Assembly (NCBI GenBank): GCA_943331345.2
Contig: CALQLF020000023.1
Coordinates: forward strand, 1 to 38,337
Reading direction: 5' to 3'
Origin: Candidatus Planktophila lacus
GTDB lineage: Bacteria > Pseudomonadota > Gammaproteobacteria > Steroidobacterales > Steroidobacteraceae
DNA length: 38,337 nt
In this document: one piece after another, positions 29,803 through 38,337 of the stretch
Layout: every line of letters begins with the position of its first letter
How positions within the stretch are numbered: the first letter of the stretch is position 1
Notes under the pieces: generated by a model
The model's input: the letters and a program-made list of their open reading frames with translations, nothing else
Told to the model about the DNA's origin: nothing
Databases searched by the model: none
Program-made: the position numbers and the translations under genes

Positions 29803-32148
29803 GTGGCAGCAGCGAACGACATCCTGGAAGCGGTAGCGGAGGTGCTGGCGCGATTGGCCGAGGAACTGGCCTTCGCTGAACCCGGCACGGATACGGCTTT
29901 GCTTCCCGTGAACGCTTTGCTGATGGATCTGGAACAGGTCCCGGCAGGTGCCCTTCCGGGTTCGCTGGTGGCTGCGTTGGCGCTGCCCCGCGGGTGGATT
30001 GATGCCACGCTGGACGGCAGTGGCAAGTTCGACGAGGCGACCCTGCAGCGCCTGAACGTATGGCATGGCTGGGTGCTCGACTGCCTGATGAGCGAATCCG
30101 CAGGGCTGGACGCACCAGAAGCACCGCCCGAACTGACCGTGGAGACCGCGCCGGCCACGCCTCCGGCCGTAGCAGCCCCTGCGCCGCCGGCCCCCGTGGT
30201 TGCGGCTCCAGCAGTCCCCGCACCGTCACCGGCGCCCGCACCCGCGGTAGTGCCCGCTGCAGCCCCCGAGGCTCCTTCCATGCCTGCTCCTGCCGCAGCG
30301 GCCGCCGAAGCGGCACCCGCCGCCGGTATCGCCACGATGGTGTTGCGGCTCCCCGGGGACCTCGATCTGCTCGGCGAATTCCACAGCGAGTCGTTGGAAC
30401 TGTTGCGTTCCATCGAGCAAGCCGTACTGACGCTAGAAGAATCCCCGACGGCGGCTGAGGCCATCAACGCCATCTTCCGCGCCTTTCATACGTTCAAGGG
30501 CAGCGCGGGCTTCTTGCAGTTGGACGCCTTGCGCGATTTCGCGCATGAGTTGGAGTCCTTGCTCGAAGTCGTCCGCAGTGGCGAGGTGAAGGTCTCTCGT
30601 CCGGTCATCGATTCCATCCTCGCCGGCGCTGACGTGCTGGCGGAATGCACGCGCGAGGTGGGCTTGCAGGTGGGCGGGGTGAACCCTGGCCAACCCATCC
30701 CAGTGCCGTCGGGACCTGTATTGGCACTGGTCCGCGCCGCCTTGCGCGGAGAAGCGCCGCCGGCCGCAGCACCGCCAGTGGCTGCGGTGGCTGCCGCCCC
30801 GGTTGAAACCCCGGTGGCGCCGCAGGCAACGGCCGAGGCTTCGGCCCAAGCGGTTGCCACGCCTGCCACGGCTGCTCCCGCCGCTCCGGCGCCCGTAGCA
30901 GCGGCGGCACCCGCCCCGAAGGCCGCGGCGCCTGCCCAGGCCGCCGCCGACAATTTCGTTCGTCTTGACGCCTCGAAGCTGGACGACTTGGTCAACCTCG
31001 TCGGTGAACTGGTCGTGGCGCAGGCTTTCGTCGTGGAAAGCGGCGAGGTGCGCGCTTCCGCGAATTTGGAGCTGGCCCATGCCGTACGCAAACTGGCGCG
31101 CATTACGCGCGAGTTGCAGCACAACGCCATGTCGTTGCGCATGGTTCCCGTGGGCGGGCTCTTCCGGAAAATGACGCGGCTCGTGCGTGACCTGGCAGCT
31201 TCCCAAGGCAAGCAGGTGCGGTTGGTATTGAAGGGCGAAGACACCGAACTCGACCGACAGTTGGTGGAGAAGATGGGCGACCCGCTCATCCACATGATTC
31301 GCAATTCAGTCGACCATGGCCTCGAGACTGCTGAGCAGCGAATTGCCGCCGGTAAAGACCCGACCGGTACCATCGAACTTTCCGCTGCCCATCGGCATGG
31401 CGGTATCGTGCTGCGGGTATCGGACGACGGTCGCGGCCTGAACGTCGAACGTTTGCGTGCCAAAGCCATCGAGAAAAAGCTGCTGGACCCGACGGTGCAG
31501 TTGGACGCCCAGGCAGCGCTGGAATTGGTCTTTCTGCCCGGGCTGTCCACGGCGACGGCCATCACCGATATTTCGGGGCGCGGCGTGGGTATGGACGTGG
31601 TGCGCGGACATATCGAGAGCCTACGTGGGCACGTGCACATTGAATCCACACCCGGTGCTGGTGCCGCCTTCACTATTCGCCTGCCACTCACCCTGGCCCT
31701 CATCGACGGCTTGCTCGTGGGGCTGGGCGATGAACGTTACATAATCCCGGCCTTGGCGGTGCGCGAGACCTTCCGTCCTAAACCGGGCGGGGTCTCCACG
31801 GTGCATGAGCAGGGGGAGATGGTCGCGTTCCGTGGTGAGCAGTTGCCGGTCATCCGGCTCGGTCACGTGCTGCGTCGTCCTGCCCGCGCGGTTCAGCCGG
31901 AACAAGGCATAATCGTGGTGGTGGAGTCGGGCAACACGGTACGTGCCTTGCTCGTCGACGAATTCCTCGGCAAACGCGAAATCATCATCAAGAACATGGG
32001 CGATACTTTTGCCGGACAGACACTGGTGGCGGGCGGCGCCATCCTCGGCGACGGTTCCGTTGGGCTTATCCTCGACGTCGACTCCGTCGTTCGTGCTCCA
32101 CGCATGGCAGTTCCGGTAGCAACCACGACGCAAATGGTGCAGGCATGA
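29803..32148 (+). CDS. cheA: Chemotaxis-type histidine kinase CheA
   Basis: 781 residues. Residues 1-100 are an unrecognised, mostly helical N-terminal domain, followed by an Ala/Pro linker to about 175. The HPt domain (about 185-290) has the phosphorylated His229 in FRAFHTFKGSAGF. A second Ala/Pro linker (310-383) replaces the usual P2 domain. Then come the dimerisation helices (SKLDDLVNLVGELVVAQ), the ATPase with N-box HMIRNSVDHG (497-506), G1 DDGRG (541-545) and G2 GRGVGMDVV (592-600), and a C-terminal CheW-like domain (about 635-770). The start is GTG at 29803, the only standard start in the short open stretch after the upstream stop; the ribosome site is weak. The TGA overlaps the cheW start by 4 bases. 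Expected partners are the receptor, CheW, CheY and the receiver-PP2C protein. Confidence 0.95.
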   Translation: MAAANDILEAVAEVLARLAEELAFAEPGTDTALLPVNALLMDLEQVPAGALPGSLVAALALPRGWIDATLDGSGKFDEATLQRLNVWHGWVLDCLMSESAGLDAPEAPPELTVETAPATPPAVAAPAPPAPVVAAPAVPAPSPAPAPAVVPAAAPEAPSMPAPAAAAAEAAPAAGIATMVLRLPGDLDLLGEFHSESLELLRSIEQAVLTLEESPTAAEAINAIFRAFHTFKGSAGFLQLDALRDFAHELESLLEVVRSGEVKVSRPVIDSILAGADVLAECTREVGLQVGGVNPGQPIPVPSGPVLALVRAALRGEAPPAAAPPVAAVAAAPVETPVAPQATAEASAQAVATPATAAPAAPAPVAAAAPAPKAAAPAQAAADNFVRLDASKLDDLVNLVGELVVAQAFVVESGEVRASANLELAHAVRKLARITRELQHNAMSLRMVPVGGLFRKMTRLVRDLAASQGKQVRLVLKGEDTELDRQLVEKMGDPLIHMIRNSVDHGLETAEQRIAAGKDPTGTIELSAAHRHGGIVLRVSDDGRGLNVERLRAKAIEKKLLDPTVQLDAQAALELVFLPGLSTATAITDISGRGVGMDVVRGHIESLRGHVHIESTPGAGAAFTIRLPLTLALIDGLLVGLGDERYIIPALAVRETFRPKPGGVSTVHEQGEMVAFRGEQLPVIRLGHVLRRPARAVQPEQGIIVVVESGNTVRALLVDEFLGKREIIIKNMGDTFAGQTLVAGGAILGDGSVGLILDVDSVVRAPRMAVPVATTTQMVQA

Positions 32149-32666
32149 CCACCCACTCCGTGCCCGCGCCGGGCCGCTTTCTCACTTTTCATCTAGGTGC
32201 CTCTTACTACGGGGTGCCCATCCGGGAAGTTCGTGAAGTGGTGCGCTTGTGCCCCATCACGGGCGTGCCGAACATGCCCGTCCATATTCGTGGCGTCATC
32301 AATCTGCGTGGTTCGGTGTTGCCGGTGTTCGACCTGCGTGCCAAGTTCGGCATGGCCGCGGTGGACTATGACGACCGCGGCTGTATCGTTGTCTTCGACC
32401 GCCAGCAAGACCGTCCGCGGCAAGCAGGCGCTATCGGCGCCATCGTGGATGGCGTGGACGACGTGCTGGTCCTGGCTCAATCGCAGTTGGCTTCTGCCCC
32501 CGATTTTGCCGGCAGTGTCGAGGCCGACTACCTCCTGGGTGTCGGCACGACGGCGGACCGCGTGTTCTCTCTGCTGCACATGAAAAACATCCTCGCTGCC
32601 GATGGCAGCGTGCTCATGCCAACAATTACCCCCAAGGCCGCCGCGGGCGGCACAGAGTCCCAATGA
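32145..32666 (+). CDS. cheW: Chemotaxis coupling protein CheW
   Basis: Adaptor linking the receptor to CheA. It has 173 residues and is one CheW domain: [22 protein letters not shown], then [43 protein letters not shown] and [12 protein letters not shown]. It overlaps cheA and the receptor gene by 4 bases at each end, so it is translated as part of the operon. Confidence 0.96.
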   Translation: MTTHSVPAPGRFLTFHLGASYYGVPIREVREVVRLCPITGVPNMPVHIRGVINLRGSVLPVFDLRAKFGMAAVDYDDRGCIVVFDRQQDRPRQAGAIGAIVDGVDDVLVLAQSQLASAPDFAGSVEADYLLGVGTTADRVFSLLHMKNILAADGSVLMPTITPKAAAGGTESQ

Positions 32667-34294
32667 ATACCAGTGGTTGGACCATTACGCGCCGCATCAC
32701 CATGGGCCTTGGTGCCCTGCTGGCGATGCTCGTTCTCATCAGTGCGCTCGCTTTGCTGCGCATGGCTTCGCTCCGCGGCAACGTCGGCGGCTTGGCGGAG
32801 AATTCCTTGCCGAGCGTGGTGCTGCTGGGTGAGGTTTCTGTCCGCGTACAACGCCAGCAGCTTAACCGCAGCAAGATTCTCGATGCGCCCATCGATGAGG
32901 CGCAGCGCTTGGAGAAGGACAACAACGCTCTCGAAAAAGAGGTTGTCGGCTTTCTCGACGAATACGAATCCAACTTCGTCCTGGATGACGACACCCGCCG
33001 TCTCTACGCGGATATGCGCACGGCGCACGACGCCATCGTCACCACGCGCGCGAAAATCACTGCCTTGGATGAAGCCGGGTCGGGCGACGAATTCGCGCAG
33101 CTCATCGAGCAGCAGCGGCTGATCAAGGAAGTGCAGGATCCGAACTACGCGCGCTTCCTGACTGCCGTGCAGGCTGCTGCCACGCACAGTTACAAGGAAG
33201 GCCAATCAGTGGCGGAGTCGAGCCGCACTTCCACGGGCTACACCATGTGGCTGCTCGGCATTGTTTCTCTGGCCGCCATGGTGGGGGCGGGCTTCTTGGC
33301 CTGGGTGACCGTGCGCGAGATTGCAACCGCGCTCGGCGGCATTACGGTCGACCTTAACCGCGGTGCACGGCATACGGCTGCGGCGGCACGCCAAGTGGCT
33401 ATTGCCAGCCAGTCGCTGTCCGGTGGTGCCAGCGAGCAGGCGGCGGCCATCGAGGAAACGAGCACCTCGCTGGAAGAGATGTCGGCCATGATTCGCGCGA
33501 CTGCCGAAAATTCGCAGAAGGCGAAGGCGCTCGCCTCGGATGCCCGCTCCGTCGCTGGTGCCGGGCTTGGCACCATGGAACTCATGTCGGCGGCCATGGA
33601 AGAGATTGGTACCGCGAGCGCCGACGTTTCCAAGATCGTCAAGAACATCGACGAAATTGCCTTCCAGACCAACATTCTCGCTTTGAACGCCGCGGTGGAA
33701 GCAGCGCGTGCCGGTGAAGCTGGTGCTGGCTTCGCAGTGGTGGCGGATGAAGTGCGTTCGCTGGCCCAGCGCAGTGCTGCTGCCGCCCGCGAGACTGCCG
33801 AGAAGATCGACGTGGCCATTGCCAGCGCCCGCCGCGGTGCGGAGCGCAGTGCCGAGGTCGCCCGTTCGCTCAAAGAGATTACGGACAAGGTTATTGCTAC
33901 CGACATGCTGGTAGCAGAAATTGCCACGGCAGCCGGTGAGCAGGCGCAAGGCGTTACGCAAGTGAACACCGCTTTGGCCCAGATGGACCGCATTGCCCAA
34001 AGCAATGCCGCCAGTGCCGAGCAGAGCGCCACGGCTGCCGAGCAGTTGGACGTGCAGGCGGCGAACTTGAAGCAGAGCGTGGAGCGCCTCGAAGGCTTGG
34101 TGGGTCGTGTCGACGACCACGGTGAAGCCGCGGCCGAGGAGGAGGAGGCGGAGTCAGCGGGGATGGATGGGCGGGTGCAGCGTATGGCCCGGCTCGAGCG
34201 CGCCCCCCGTGTTTCATCGCAGGCGCTGAGCCGCATCCCGATGCCGGCGATTCCTCGCCAGTCGCGAGATGACGAAGACTTCCGCCGGTTCTGA
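32663..34294 (+). CDS. Methyl-accepting chemotaxis protein without a full HAMP domain
   Basis: 543 residues. The first membrane segment is at about 12-33 and the second at about 194-215. Between them, a periplasmic region of about 160 residues looks like a four-helix-bundle sensor (4HB_MCP). Only about 35 residues separate the second membrane segment from the cytoplasmic signalling coiled coil, too few for a normal HAMP domain. The signalling hairpin tip [20 protein letters not shown] (331-350) and [16 protein letters not shown] are intact. Possible methylation Glu/Gln residues lie in [18 protein letters not shown]. There is no C-terminal CheR-docking pentapeptide. As the only receptor in the operon, it is the likely input. 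Confidence 0.93.
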   Translation: MNTSGWTITRRITMGLGALLAMLVLISALALLRMASLRGNVGGLAENSLPSVVLLGEVSVRVQRQQLNRSKILDAPIDEAQRLEKDNNALEKEVVGFLDEYESNFVLDDDTRRLYADMRTAHDAIVTTRAKITALDEAGSGDEFAQLIEQQRLIKEVQDPNYARFLTAVQAAATHSYKEGQSVAESSRTSTGYTMWLLGIVSLAAMVGAGFLAWVTVREIATALGGITVDLNRGARHTAAAARQVAIASQSLSGGASEQAAAIEETSTSLEEMSAMIRATAENSQKAKALASDARSVAGAGLGTMELMSAAMEEIGTASADVSKIVKNIDEIAFQTNILALNAAVEAARAGEAGAGFAVVADEVRSLAQRSAAAARETAEKIDVAIASARRGAERSAEVARSLKEITDKVIATDMLVAEIATAAGEQAQGVTQVNTALAQMDRIAQSNAASAEQSATAAEQLDVQAANLKQSVERLEGLVGRVDDHGEAAAEEEEAESAGMDGRVQRMARLERAPRVSSQALSRIPMPAIPRQSRDDEDFRRF

Positions 34295-34306
34295 AGCTAG
34301 TCGCCA

Positions 34307-35164
34307 GTGAATAGTGCTGCCGCCCTTCCGCTTGCTGGTGGCAGCATCTCGCCGCGGGCGTTTCGTACGATTGTAGAGGTGGTGCACAGCTACTGTGGCA
34401 TTGCGCTCGGGCCCGACAAGCAGAACCTCGTGGCGAACCGTTTGCGCAAGCGCTTGGTGGTGCTTGGGCTGCGCACCTACGACGACTATTGCGACCTGCT
34501 TGCTGCCGACAGCACCGATACTGAGATCGAGTCGCTCATCGACTTGATCACCACCAACCACACCTTGTTTTTTCGTGAACCGGAGCACTTCCGGTTCTTG
34601 AGTGAGCGGGTGTTGCCGCTACTGGGGCCGACCATGGCCCGTAGCGGCAAGCCCGTGCGCATGTGGTCCGCGGCGTGTTCCTCTGGTGAAGAACCGTACA
34701 CCATGGCTATTGTTGCTGCCGAGACGCAGCGCCGCGAGGGTGGTTTTCAATGGCGCTTGCTGGGCTCGGACATTTCCCGGGCGATGGTCGCGGCGTCCAC
34801 TCGTGCCGTGTACTCGTCCTCCAGCCTCAACGGCGTTCCAGCGGATCTGCTGCATCGTTACTTCCTGCGGGGGGTACGTTCGCGGGATGGTTACGTACGG
34901 GTTGATCCGGAGTTGCAGCGGCAGGTGCGGTTTGATCGCATCAATCTGCTCGACCCGGTGTATCCCGTCGGCGAGCTGCAGCACGTCATCTTCTGCCGCA
35001 ACGTCATGATTTATTTCGACGAGGAGTCGCGGGCCAAGGTCGTCAAACAACTCGTGCGTCACTTGTTGCCGGGTGGCTACTTGTTTGTGGGCTATTCGGA
35101 AAGTTTGGGCGGCTTGGCGCACGGGCTCGAAGCCGTCAGCCATGGCGTGTATCGGCGGCCATGA
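34307..35164 (+). CDS. cheR: Chemotaxis protein methyltransferase CheR
   Basis: Methylates receptor glutamates using SAM. It has 285 residues. An N-terminal helical domain (SPRAFRTIVEVVHSYCGIALGPDKQNLVANRL) precedes the methyltransferase domain: LITTNHTLFFREPEHF, VRMWSAACSSGEEPYTMAI, LGSDISRAMVAAST, HVIFCRNVMIYFD and the closing GYLFVGYSESLGGL. The start is GTG at 34307, 12 bases after the receptor gene. The stop overlaps cheB by 4 bases. Confidence 0.96.
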   Translation: MNSAAALPLAGGSISPRAFRTIVEVVHSYCGIALGPDKQNLVANRLRKRLVVLGLRTYDDYCDLLAADSTDTEIESLIDLITTNHTLFFREPEHFRFLSERVLPLLGPTMARSGKPVRMWSAACSSGEEPYTMAIVAAETQRREGGFQWRLLGSDISRAMVAASTRAVYSSSSLNGVPADLLHRYFLRGVRSRDGYVRVDPELQRQVRFDRINLLDPVYPVGELQHVIFCRNVMIYFDEESRAKVVKQLVRHLLPGGYLFVGYSESLGGLAHGLEAVSHGVYRRP

Positions 35165-36216
35165 ACAGCGCCCTCCGTCGCGTGCGTGTCCTCGTGGTCG
35201 ATGACTCGGCATTGGCGCGGCGCGCCATTCATGAAGCCTTGACGAGCGACCCGGCGATTGAGGTCGTCGGCATGGCGGCGGATGCCTACCAGGCCCGCGA
35301 GCAGATTCTGGCGCTGGAGCCGGAAGTCATCACGCTCGACTTGCAGATGCCGCTCATGGATGGACTCACGTTCCTGAAGATCCTGCAGGAACATCACCCC
35401 ATACCTGTCATCGTGGTCAGTTCCTTGACGCCGGCCGGTTCCGAACTGGCGATGGAAGCGCTGGAGGCCGGCGCTGTGGACGTCATTCAGAAGCCGGAGG
35501 GTTCGCGTCCAGCGCTGCAATTGGCGCGCCGGCTGCCCGCCTTGGTGCGTGCTGCAGCTCGTTCGCGGCGTACCGGCGTGCGCGAAAAAACGACTCCGAC
35601 GGCTGCGGTTGCGGCATGGTCCGGTCCCGTGGATGGTCGCAGGGTCATTCTCATCGGTGCTTCCACCGGTGGCGTGGAAGCCTTGCGTTTCCTGTTGCCA
35701 CAGTTACCGCCGGGCCTCCCGCCCATTGTGGTGGTGCAGCACATTCCGCCGAACTTCTCGCGGGTCATGGCCGAGCACATCAACCGCTTGGCACCCTACG
35801 AGGTACGCGAGGCGGTGGATGGCGAACTACTGCGCCCGGGCCTTTGCGTGGTCGCGCCCGGCGATTTTCACGTGTTGCTGCAACGCTATGGGAACGGCTA
35901 TCGGGTGAAGCTGTCGCAGACCGCTCCAGTCAATCACTGTCGCCCGTCGGTAGACGTGCTCTTCCGTTCAGGAGCAGAACAGGCGGGCGCACACGCGGTG
36001 GCGGTAGTGCTGACCGGCATGGGCGCGGATGGCGCACGTGGCATGCAACTCTTGCGCGCCGCCGGTGCAAGGACTTTGGCAGAATCTGAAGAAAGCTGTG
36101 TGGTGTTCGGCATGCCGCAAGCGGCCATCAAGACCGGCGCAGTAGAGCGGGTCGTTCCGTTACAGCAGATGCCGCGCGCTATTCTGGATGTTCTCCGTCA
36201 GGAACCGGTGAAATGA
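35161..36216 (+). CDS. cheB: Protein-glutamate methylesterase/response regulator CheB
   Basis: Removes receptor methyl groups when phosphorylated by CheA. It has 351 residues. The receiver domain has the acidic pair in VLVVDDSAL and the phospho-acceptor Asp60 in ITLDLQMPLMDG. A linker leads to the methylesterase domain with catalytic Ser168 (GASTGGVEAL), His194 (VVQHIPPNFS) and Asp290 (LTGMGADGARG). Together with CheR it implies that the receptor adapts. It overlaps both neighbours by 4 bases. Confidence 0.97.
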   Translation: MNSALRRVRVLVVDDSALARRAIHEALTSDPAIEVVGMAADAYQAREQILALEPEVITLDLQMPLMDGLTFLKILQEHHPIPVIVVSSLTPAGSELAMEALEAGAVDVIQKPEGSRPALQLARRLPALVRAAARSRRTGVREKTTPTAAVAAWSGPVDGRRVILIGASTGGVEALRFLLPQLPPGLPPIVVVQHIPPNFSRVMAEHINRLAPYEVREAVDGELLRPGLCVVAPGDFHVLLQRYGNGYRVKLSQTAPVNHCRPSVDVLFRSGAEQAGAHAVAVVLTGMGADGARGMQLLRAAGARTLAESEESCVVFGMPQAAIKTGAVERVVPLQQMPRAILDVLRQEPVK

Positions 36217-36755
36217 CTCAGTCCGCAAAAGAAAACTCGGCGCTGGGCGCTGCTGCGTTGGCAAGCGCCGCCCAAGAAGTGCTTGGTGCCGCCTGGGGCT
36301 GTGTTCCGGATGATGGCTCGGCCAATGCGTCTGCCGATGCTCCGGCGAATACTTCTGGCAGTGCCTTGCCGTCGGCCGCTTGGTACGGCAGCGCTTTGCC
36401 CTTGTCCGTGGATGGCCTGCGTCAAGAACTGCAGTTGCAGGCAACGGTGGGCGTCGTGGCTGGTTTGTTGCCGCGCATGCTCGGCCGCGCTGCGTCCGCC
36501 GAAGAAGTGGACGAGATGGCGGAAGAACTAGTGGCTGAATTGGTGAACCAGGTAGCCGGGCATTTGGCTGGGTTACTGGGTGAGGATGGCATGGAAGTGG
36601 AACTAGGTATCCCGACTTGGTTGCCCATCGGCACGAACTTGAGCACCACACCGATTAGCGGGGAGGGTCCTCGGGCAGAGGCCGTTGTGCGCTGGACGCT
36701 TGATGGGAATCCGCTCGTGCTTTCGCTGTCTTGCGCTGCTGCGAGCCTTTCATGA
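36213..36755 (+). CDS. CheX-like chemotaxis phosphatase domain protein
   Basis: 180 residues. The first 60 or so are Ala/Ser-rich and probably disordered. The rest fits the CheC/CheX/FliY class: a helix EEVDEMAEELVAELVNQVAG contains the phosphatase motif ExxN (Glu109, Asn112) just before Gly116, followed by strands GMEVELGIPTWLPIGTNL and AVVRWTLDGNPLVLSLSC. Such proteins dephosphorylate CheY-P, so it probably resets the pathway in place of CheZ. Only one ExxN motif is present, as in CheX. The family call is by motif and context; it overlaps cheB and cheY by 4 bases. Confidence 0.72.
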   Translation: MTQSAKENSALGAAALASAAQEVLGAAWGCVPDDGSANASADAPANTSGSALPSAAWYGSALPLSVDGLRQELQLQATVGVVAGLLPRMLGRAASAEEVDEMAEELVAELVNQVAGHLAGLLGEDGMEVELGIPTWLPIGTNLSTTPISGEGPRAEAVVRWTLDGNPLVLSLSCAAASLS

Positions 36756-37144
36756 AAGCGCCCGTCATCCTGACAGTTGATGACAGCCGCGTGCTGCGTC
36801 TCTCGCTGGTGGAACTGTTTCGCCCCTACGACTGCCAATTGGTGCAGGCCGCCGATGGCCTGCTGGGCTTGGCCGCCGTGCGCGAACATCACCCGGACCT
36901 GGTGCTGCTGGACTACAACATGCCCGTCATGGATGGGCTTGGCATGCTGCGCGAACTGCGCGCGGACCCGGCCCTTGTGGCCACGAAGGTCATCATGCTC
37001 ACTGCCAACAACTCTCCCCAGACGCTCGCGGCTGTTGCGCGGCTCGGGGTACGCGACTATGTCCTCAAGCCGCATGACGGCCCGTCGTTGCTGGCGAAGG
37101 CCGCGCGGCTCGTTAATCTCGTTCCCCGTGAAACCGCTGAATGA
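36752..37144 (+). CDS. cheY: Single-domain response regulator CheY
   Basis: 130-residue receiver domain: acidic pocket VDDSRVL (Asp10, Asp11), phospho-acceptor Asp54 in VLLDYNMPVMDG, switch Thr in IMLTANN, and the conserved Lys in YVLKP. The ATG at 36752 overlaps the CheX-like stop by 4 bases. It could be the soluble output or a phosphate sink competing with the receiver-PP2C protein. No flagellar motor genes are in the window to decide this. Confidence 0.93.
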   Translation: MKAPVILTVDDSRVLRLSLVELFRPYDCQLVQAADGLLGLAAVREHHPDLVLLDYNMPVMDGLGMLRELRADPALVATKVIMLTANNSPQTLAAVARLGVRDYVLKPHDGPSLLAKAARLVNLVPRETAE

Positions 37145-37156
37145 ACCAGGTGACCC

Positions 37157-38337
37157 ATGACTGAAACCTCCTCGATGTCGGCTGTGGCCGAAGGCGCTCC
37201 CGATCCTGCCGCCATGCTGGGGCTAGCCCAGGTGCTGGTGGTCGACGACAGCCGCTTGATGCGCCTCGGGCTCATTCGCGCGCTCAAGGAACTGGGCATC
37301 CAGTCCATCGCCGAAGCGGGCAACGGCCGCGAAGCTTTGGAGAAGATTCGCGCGACCTCGTTCGATCTCATGCTGCTCGACATCGAGATGCCCGAGATGA
37401 ACGGTTTGGAATTGCTGCAGGCCATGAAGGATGAACCCGCGCTGGGGCGCGTGCCGGTCATCGTCATCTCCAGTTCCGAACAGATCGACACGGCGGTACG
37501 CTGTATCGAGGCGGGCGCCGAAGACTACTTGCCCAAGACGTTCAACCCGACACTGCTGCGCGCGCGCGTTACTACTTCCATCGACAAGAAGCGGTTGCGT
37601 GATCTCGACGCCAGGCGCGTCATCGAACTGCAGCGCGAAAAAGACTTGTTGGAGCAGACGCAGCGTCGCCTCGACGAGGAACTGGCGGAGGCCATGCGCT
37701 ATATCCGCTCCAGCCTACCCGAGCCCACCACCTCGCCGTTGAAGATCGACTGGTTTTACCAGCCGTCGACGGAACTCGGCGGTGACGCCTTCGGTTACCA
37801 CTGGATCGATGACGACCATTTCGCCGTTTACTTGTTGGACGTGTGCGGCCACGGCGTGGGCGCCTGTTTGCTCGCCGTTACTGCCATCAATGTCATTCGT
37901 TCCGGTTCCCTGCCGGGAGTCGACTTCCGCGATGCCGCGGCCGCGATGGGTGGCATTAGCAATGCGTTCCTGTGCGAGAAGCACAACGACATGTATTTCA
38001 CCTTGTGGTACGGCGTGTACCGCAAGTCGACCCGCACGCTCAGCCATGCCAGCGGAGGACACCCGGCCGCCTTGTTGCTTTCGGCGCCCGACGCCGCCGG
38101 ACAATGCACCAGCGAACGCTTGCGTTCTCCGGGCCTCATTGTTGGTGTCATGGAAGACATCCAGTACACGGCGCAGACGCTGCAGGTGCCGGAGGGCTCA
38201 TCGCTCATTGTGTTGTGCGACGGCTGCTTCGAAATCATGGACCAGCAGGGCGTGGACGCCACGTTCGAAGATTTCGAAAACTACATGCAAAAGCATGGCA
38301 CCGCACCGGACGGCCTCGAGTCGTTGTTCGGCTGGGC
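37157..38337 (+). CDS. Response regulator fused to SpoIIE/PP2C serine phosphatase (3' end cut by window edge)
   Basis: At least 393 residues, open at the right edge. Residues 24-140 are a receiver: LVVDDSRLMR, phospho-acceptor Asp75 in LMLLDIEMPEMNG, VIVISSS and the Lys in YLPKTF. A coiled coil (about 143-180) leads to a PP2C domain of the SpoIIE/RsbU class: LGGDAFGYHW, YLLDVCGHGVGACLLA, MYFTLWYGVY, HASGGHPAALLL, GLIVGV and LIVLCDGCFEIMD, keeping the metal-binding aspartates. Phosphorylation by CheA should control dephosphorylation of a partner, typically a STAS anti-sigma antagonist, possibly encoded just beyond the edge. It starts 12 bases after cheY. The start ATG 37157 was chosen as the first after the cheY stop. 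Confidence 0.93.
   Translation, partial: MTETSSMSAVAEGAPDPAAMLGLAQVLVVDDSRLMRLGLIRALKELGIQSIAEAGNGREALEKIRATSFDLMLLDIEMPEMNGLELLQAMKDEPALGRVPVIVISSSEQIDTAVRCIEAGAEDYLPKTFNPTLLRARVTTSIDKKRLRDLDARRVIELQREKDLLEQTQRRLDEELAEAMRYIRSSLPEPTTSPLKIDWFYQPSTELGGDAFGYHWIDDDHFAVYLLDVCGHGVGACLLAVTAINVIRSGSLPGVDFRDAAAAMGGISNAFLCEKHNDMYFTLWYGVYRKSTRTLSHASGGHPAALLLSAPDAAGQCTSERLRSPGLIVGVMEDIQYTAQTLQVPEGSSLIVLCDGCFEIMDQQGVDATFEDFENYMQKHGTAPDGLESLFGW

Noticed and set aside
37157-38337. Hybrid histidine kinase at the right edge
   Set aside because: After the receiver there are GGD, DVCGHG and CDG motifs of PP2C phosphatases, not HisKA/HATPase boxes; the GGD is the phosphatase motif and not a diguanylate cyclase GGDEF.

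Overview
GC-rich gammaproteobacterial chromosome. Gene order and protein features point to the Xanthomonadales (Lysobacterales) or a close relative. The signs are the conserved lpxD-fabZ-lpxA-lpxB-rnhB-dnaE-accA-tilS-pyrG-kdsA-eno-ftsB-ispD-ispF-truD run, the surE-pcm-nlpD run, and an RpfE-type protein beside recJ-prfB-lysS. This placement is inferred from gene order and motifs, not from a database search. The window is densely coding: no gene-free gap exceeds about 160 bases. No rRNA, tRNA, CRISPR array or insertion sequence was seen.

Layout. Bases 1-17021 (+) hold housekeeping genes for lipid A and Kdo, fatty acid synthesis, DNA replication, tRNA-Ile lysidine, CTP, glycolysis, divisome and isoprenoid functions. 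Most are joined by 4-base stop/start overlaps. A short minus-strand smr gene (17028-17609) is divergent from surE-pcm-nlpD (17641-19824). A convergent minus-strand block (19862-22113) encodes a DUF2058 protein, a periplasmic protein fusing AroQ-gamma chorismate mutase to PheC-type cyclohexadienyl dehydratase, and a small Mth938-domain protein. Bases 22131-28531 (+) hold rpfE-like, recJ, prfB (with the classic RF2 programmed +1 frameshift), lysS and murI. A lone polyamine-type binding protein is on the minus strand (28591-29652). From 29803 to the right edge runs one chemosensory operon: cheA, cheW, mcp, cheR, cheB, a CheX-like phosphatase, cheY, and a response regulator fused to a SpoIIE/PP2C phosphatase that continues past the edge.

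How the genes work together. The first block supplies envelope precursors and replication and translation factors. The AroQ-PheC fusion predicts a periplasmic chorismate-to-phenylpyruvate/phenylalanine branch on one polypeptide. The chemosensory operon has no flagellar neighbours, a receptor without a full HAMP domain, CheX instead of CheZ, and a receiver-PP2C effector. It therefore looks like an alternative-function pathway, perhaps feeding a partner-switching (anti-sigma antagonist) module, rather than ordinary swimming chemotaxis.

Beyond the genes, three patterns stand out. (1) Pseudomonas-type REP/REPIN palindromes lie inside the coding sequences of tilS (a 60-base in-frame insertion) and murI, and just after murI. 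(2) Several starts (ftsB, surE, DUF2058, Mth938, rpfE-like, prfB) sit 5-8 bases after a good -10 box with no Shine-Dalgarno sequence, as expected for leaderless mRNAs. (3) There are short tandem repeats, notably a 12-base periodic array between prfB and lysS and a duplicated hairpin between nlpD and the DUF2058 gene.
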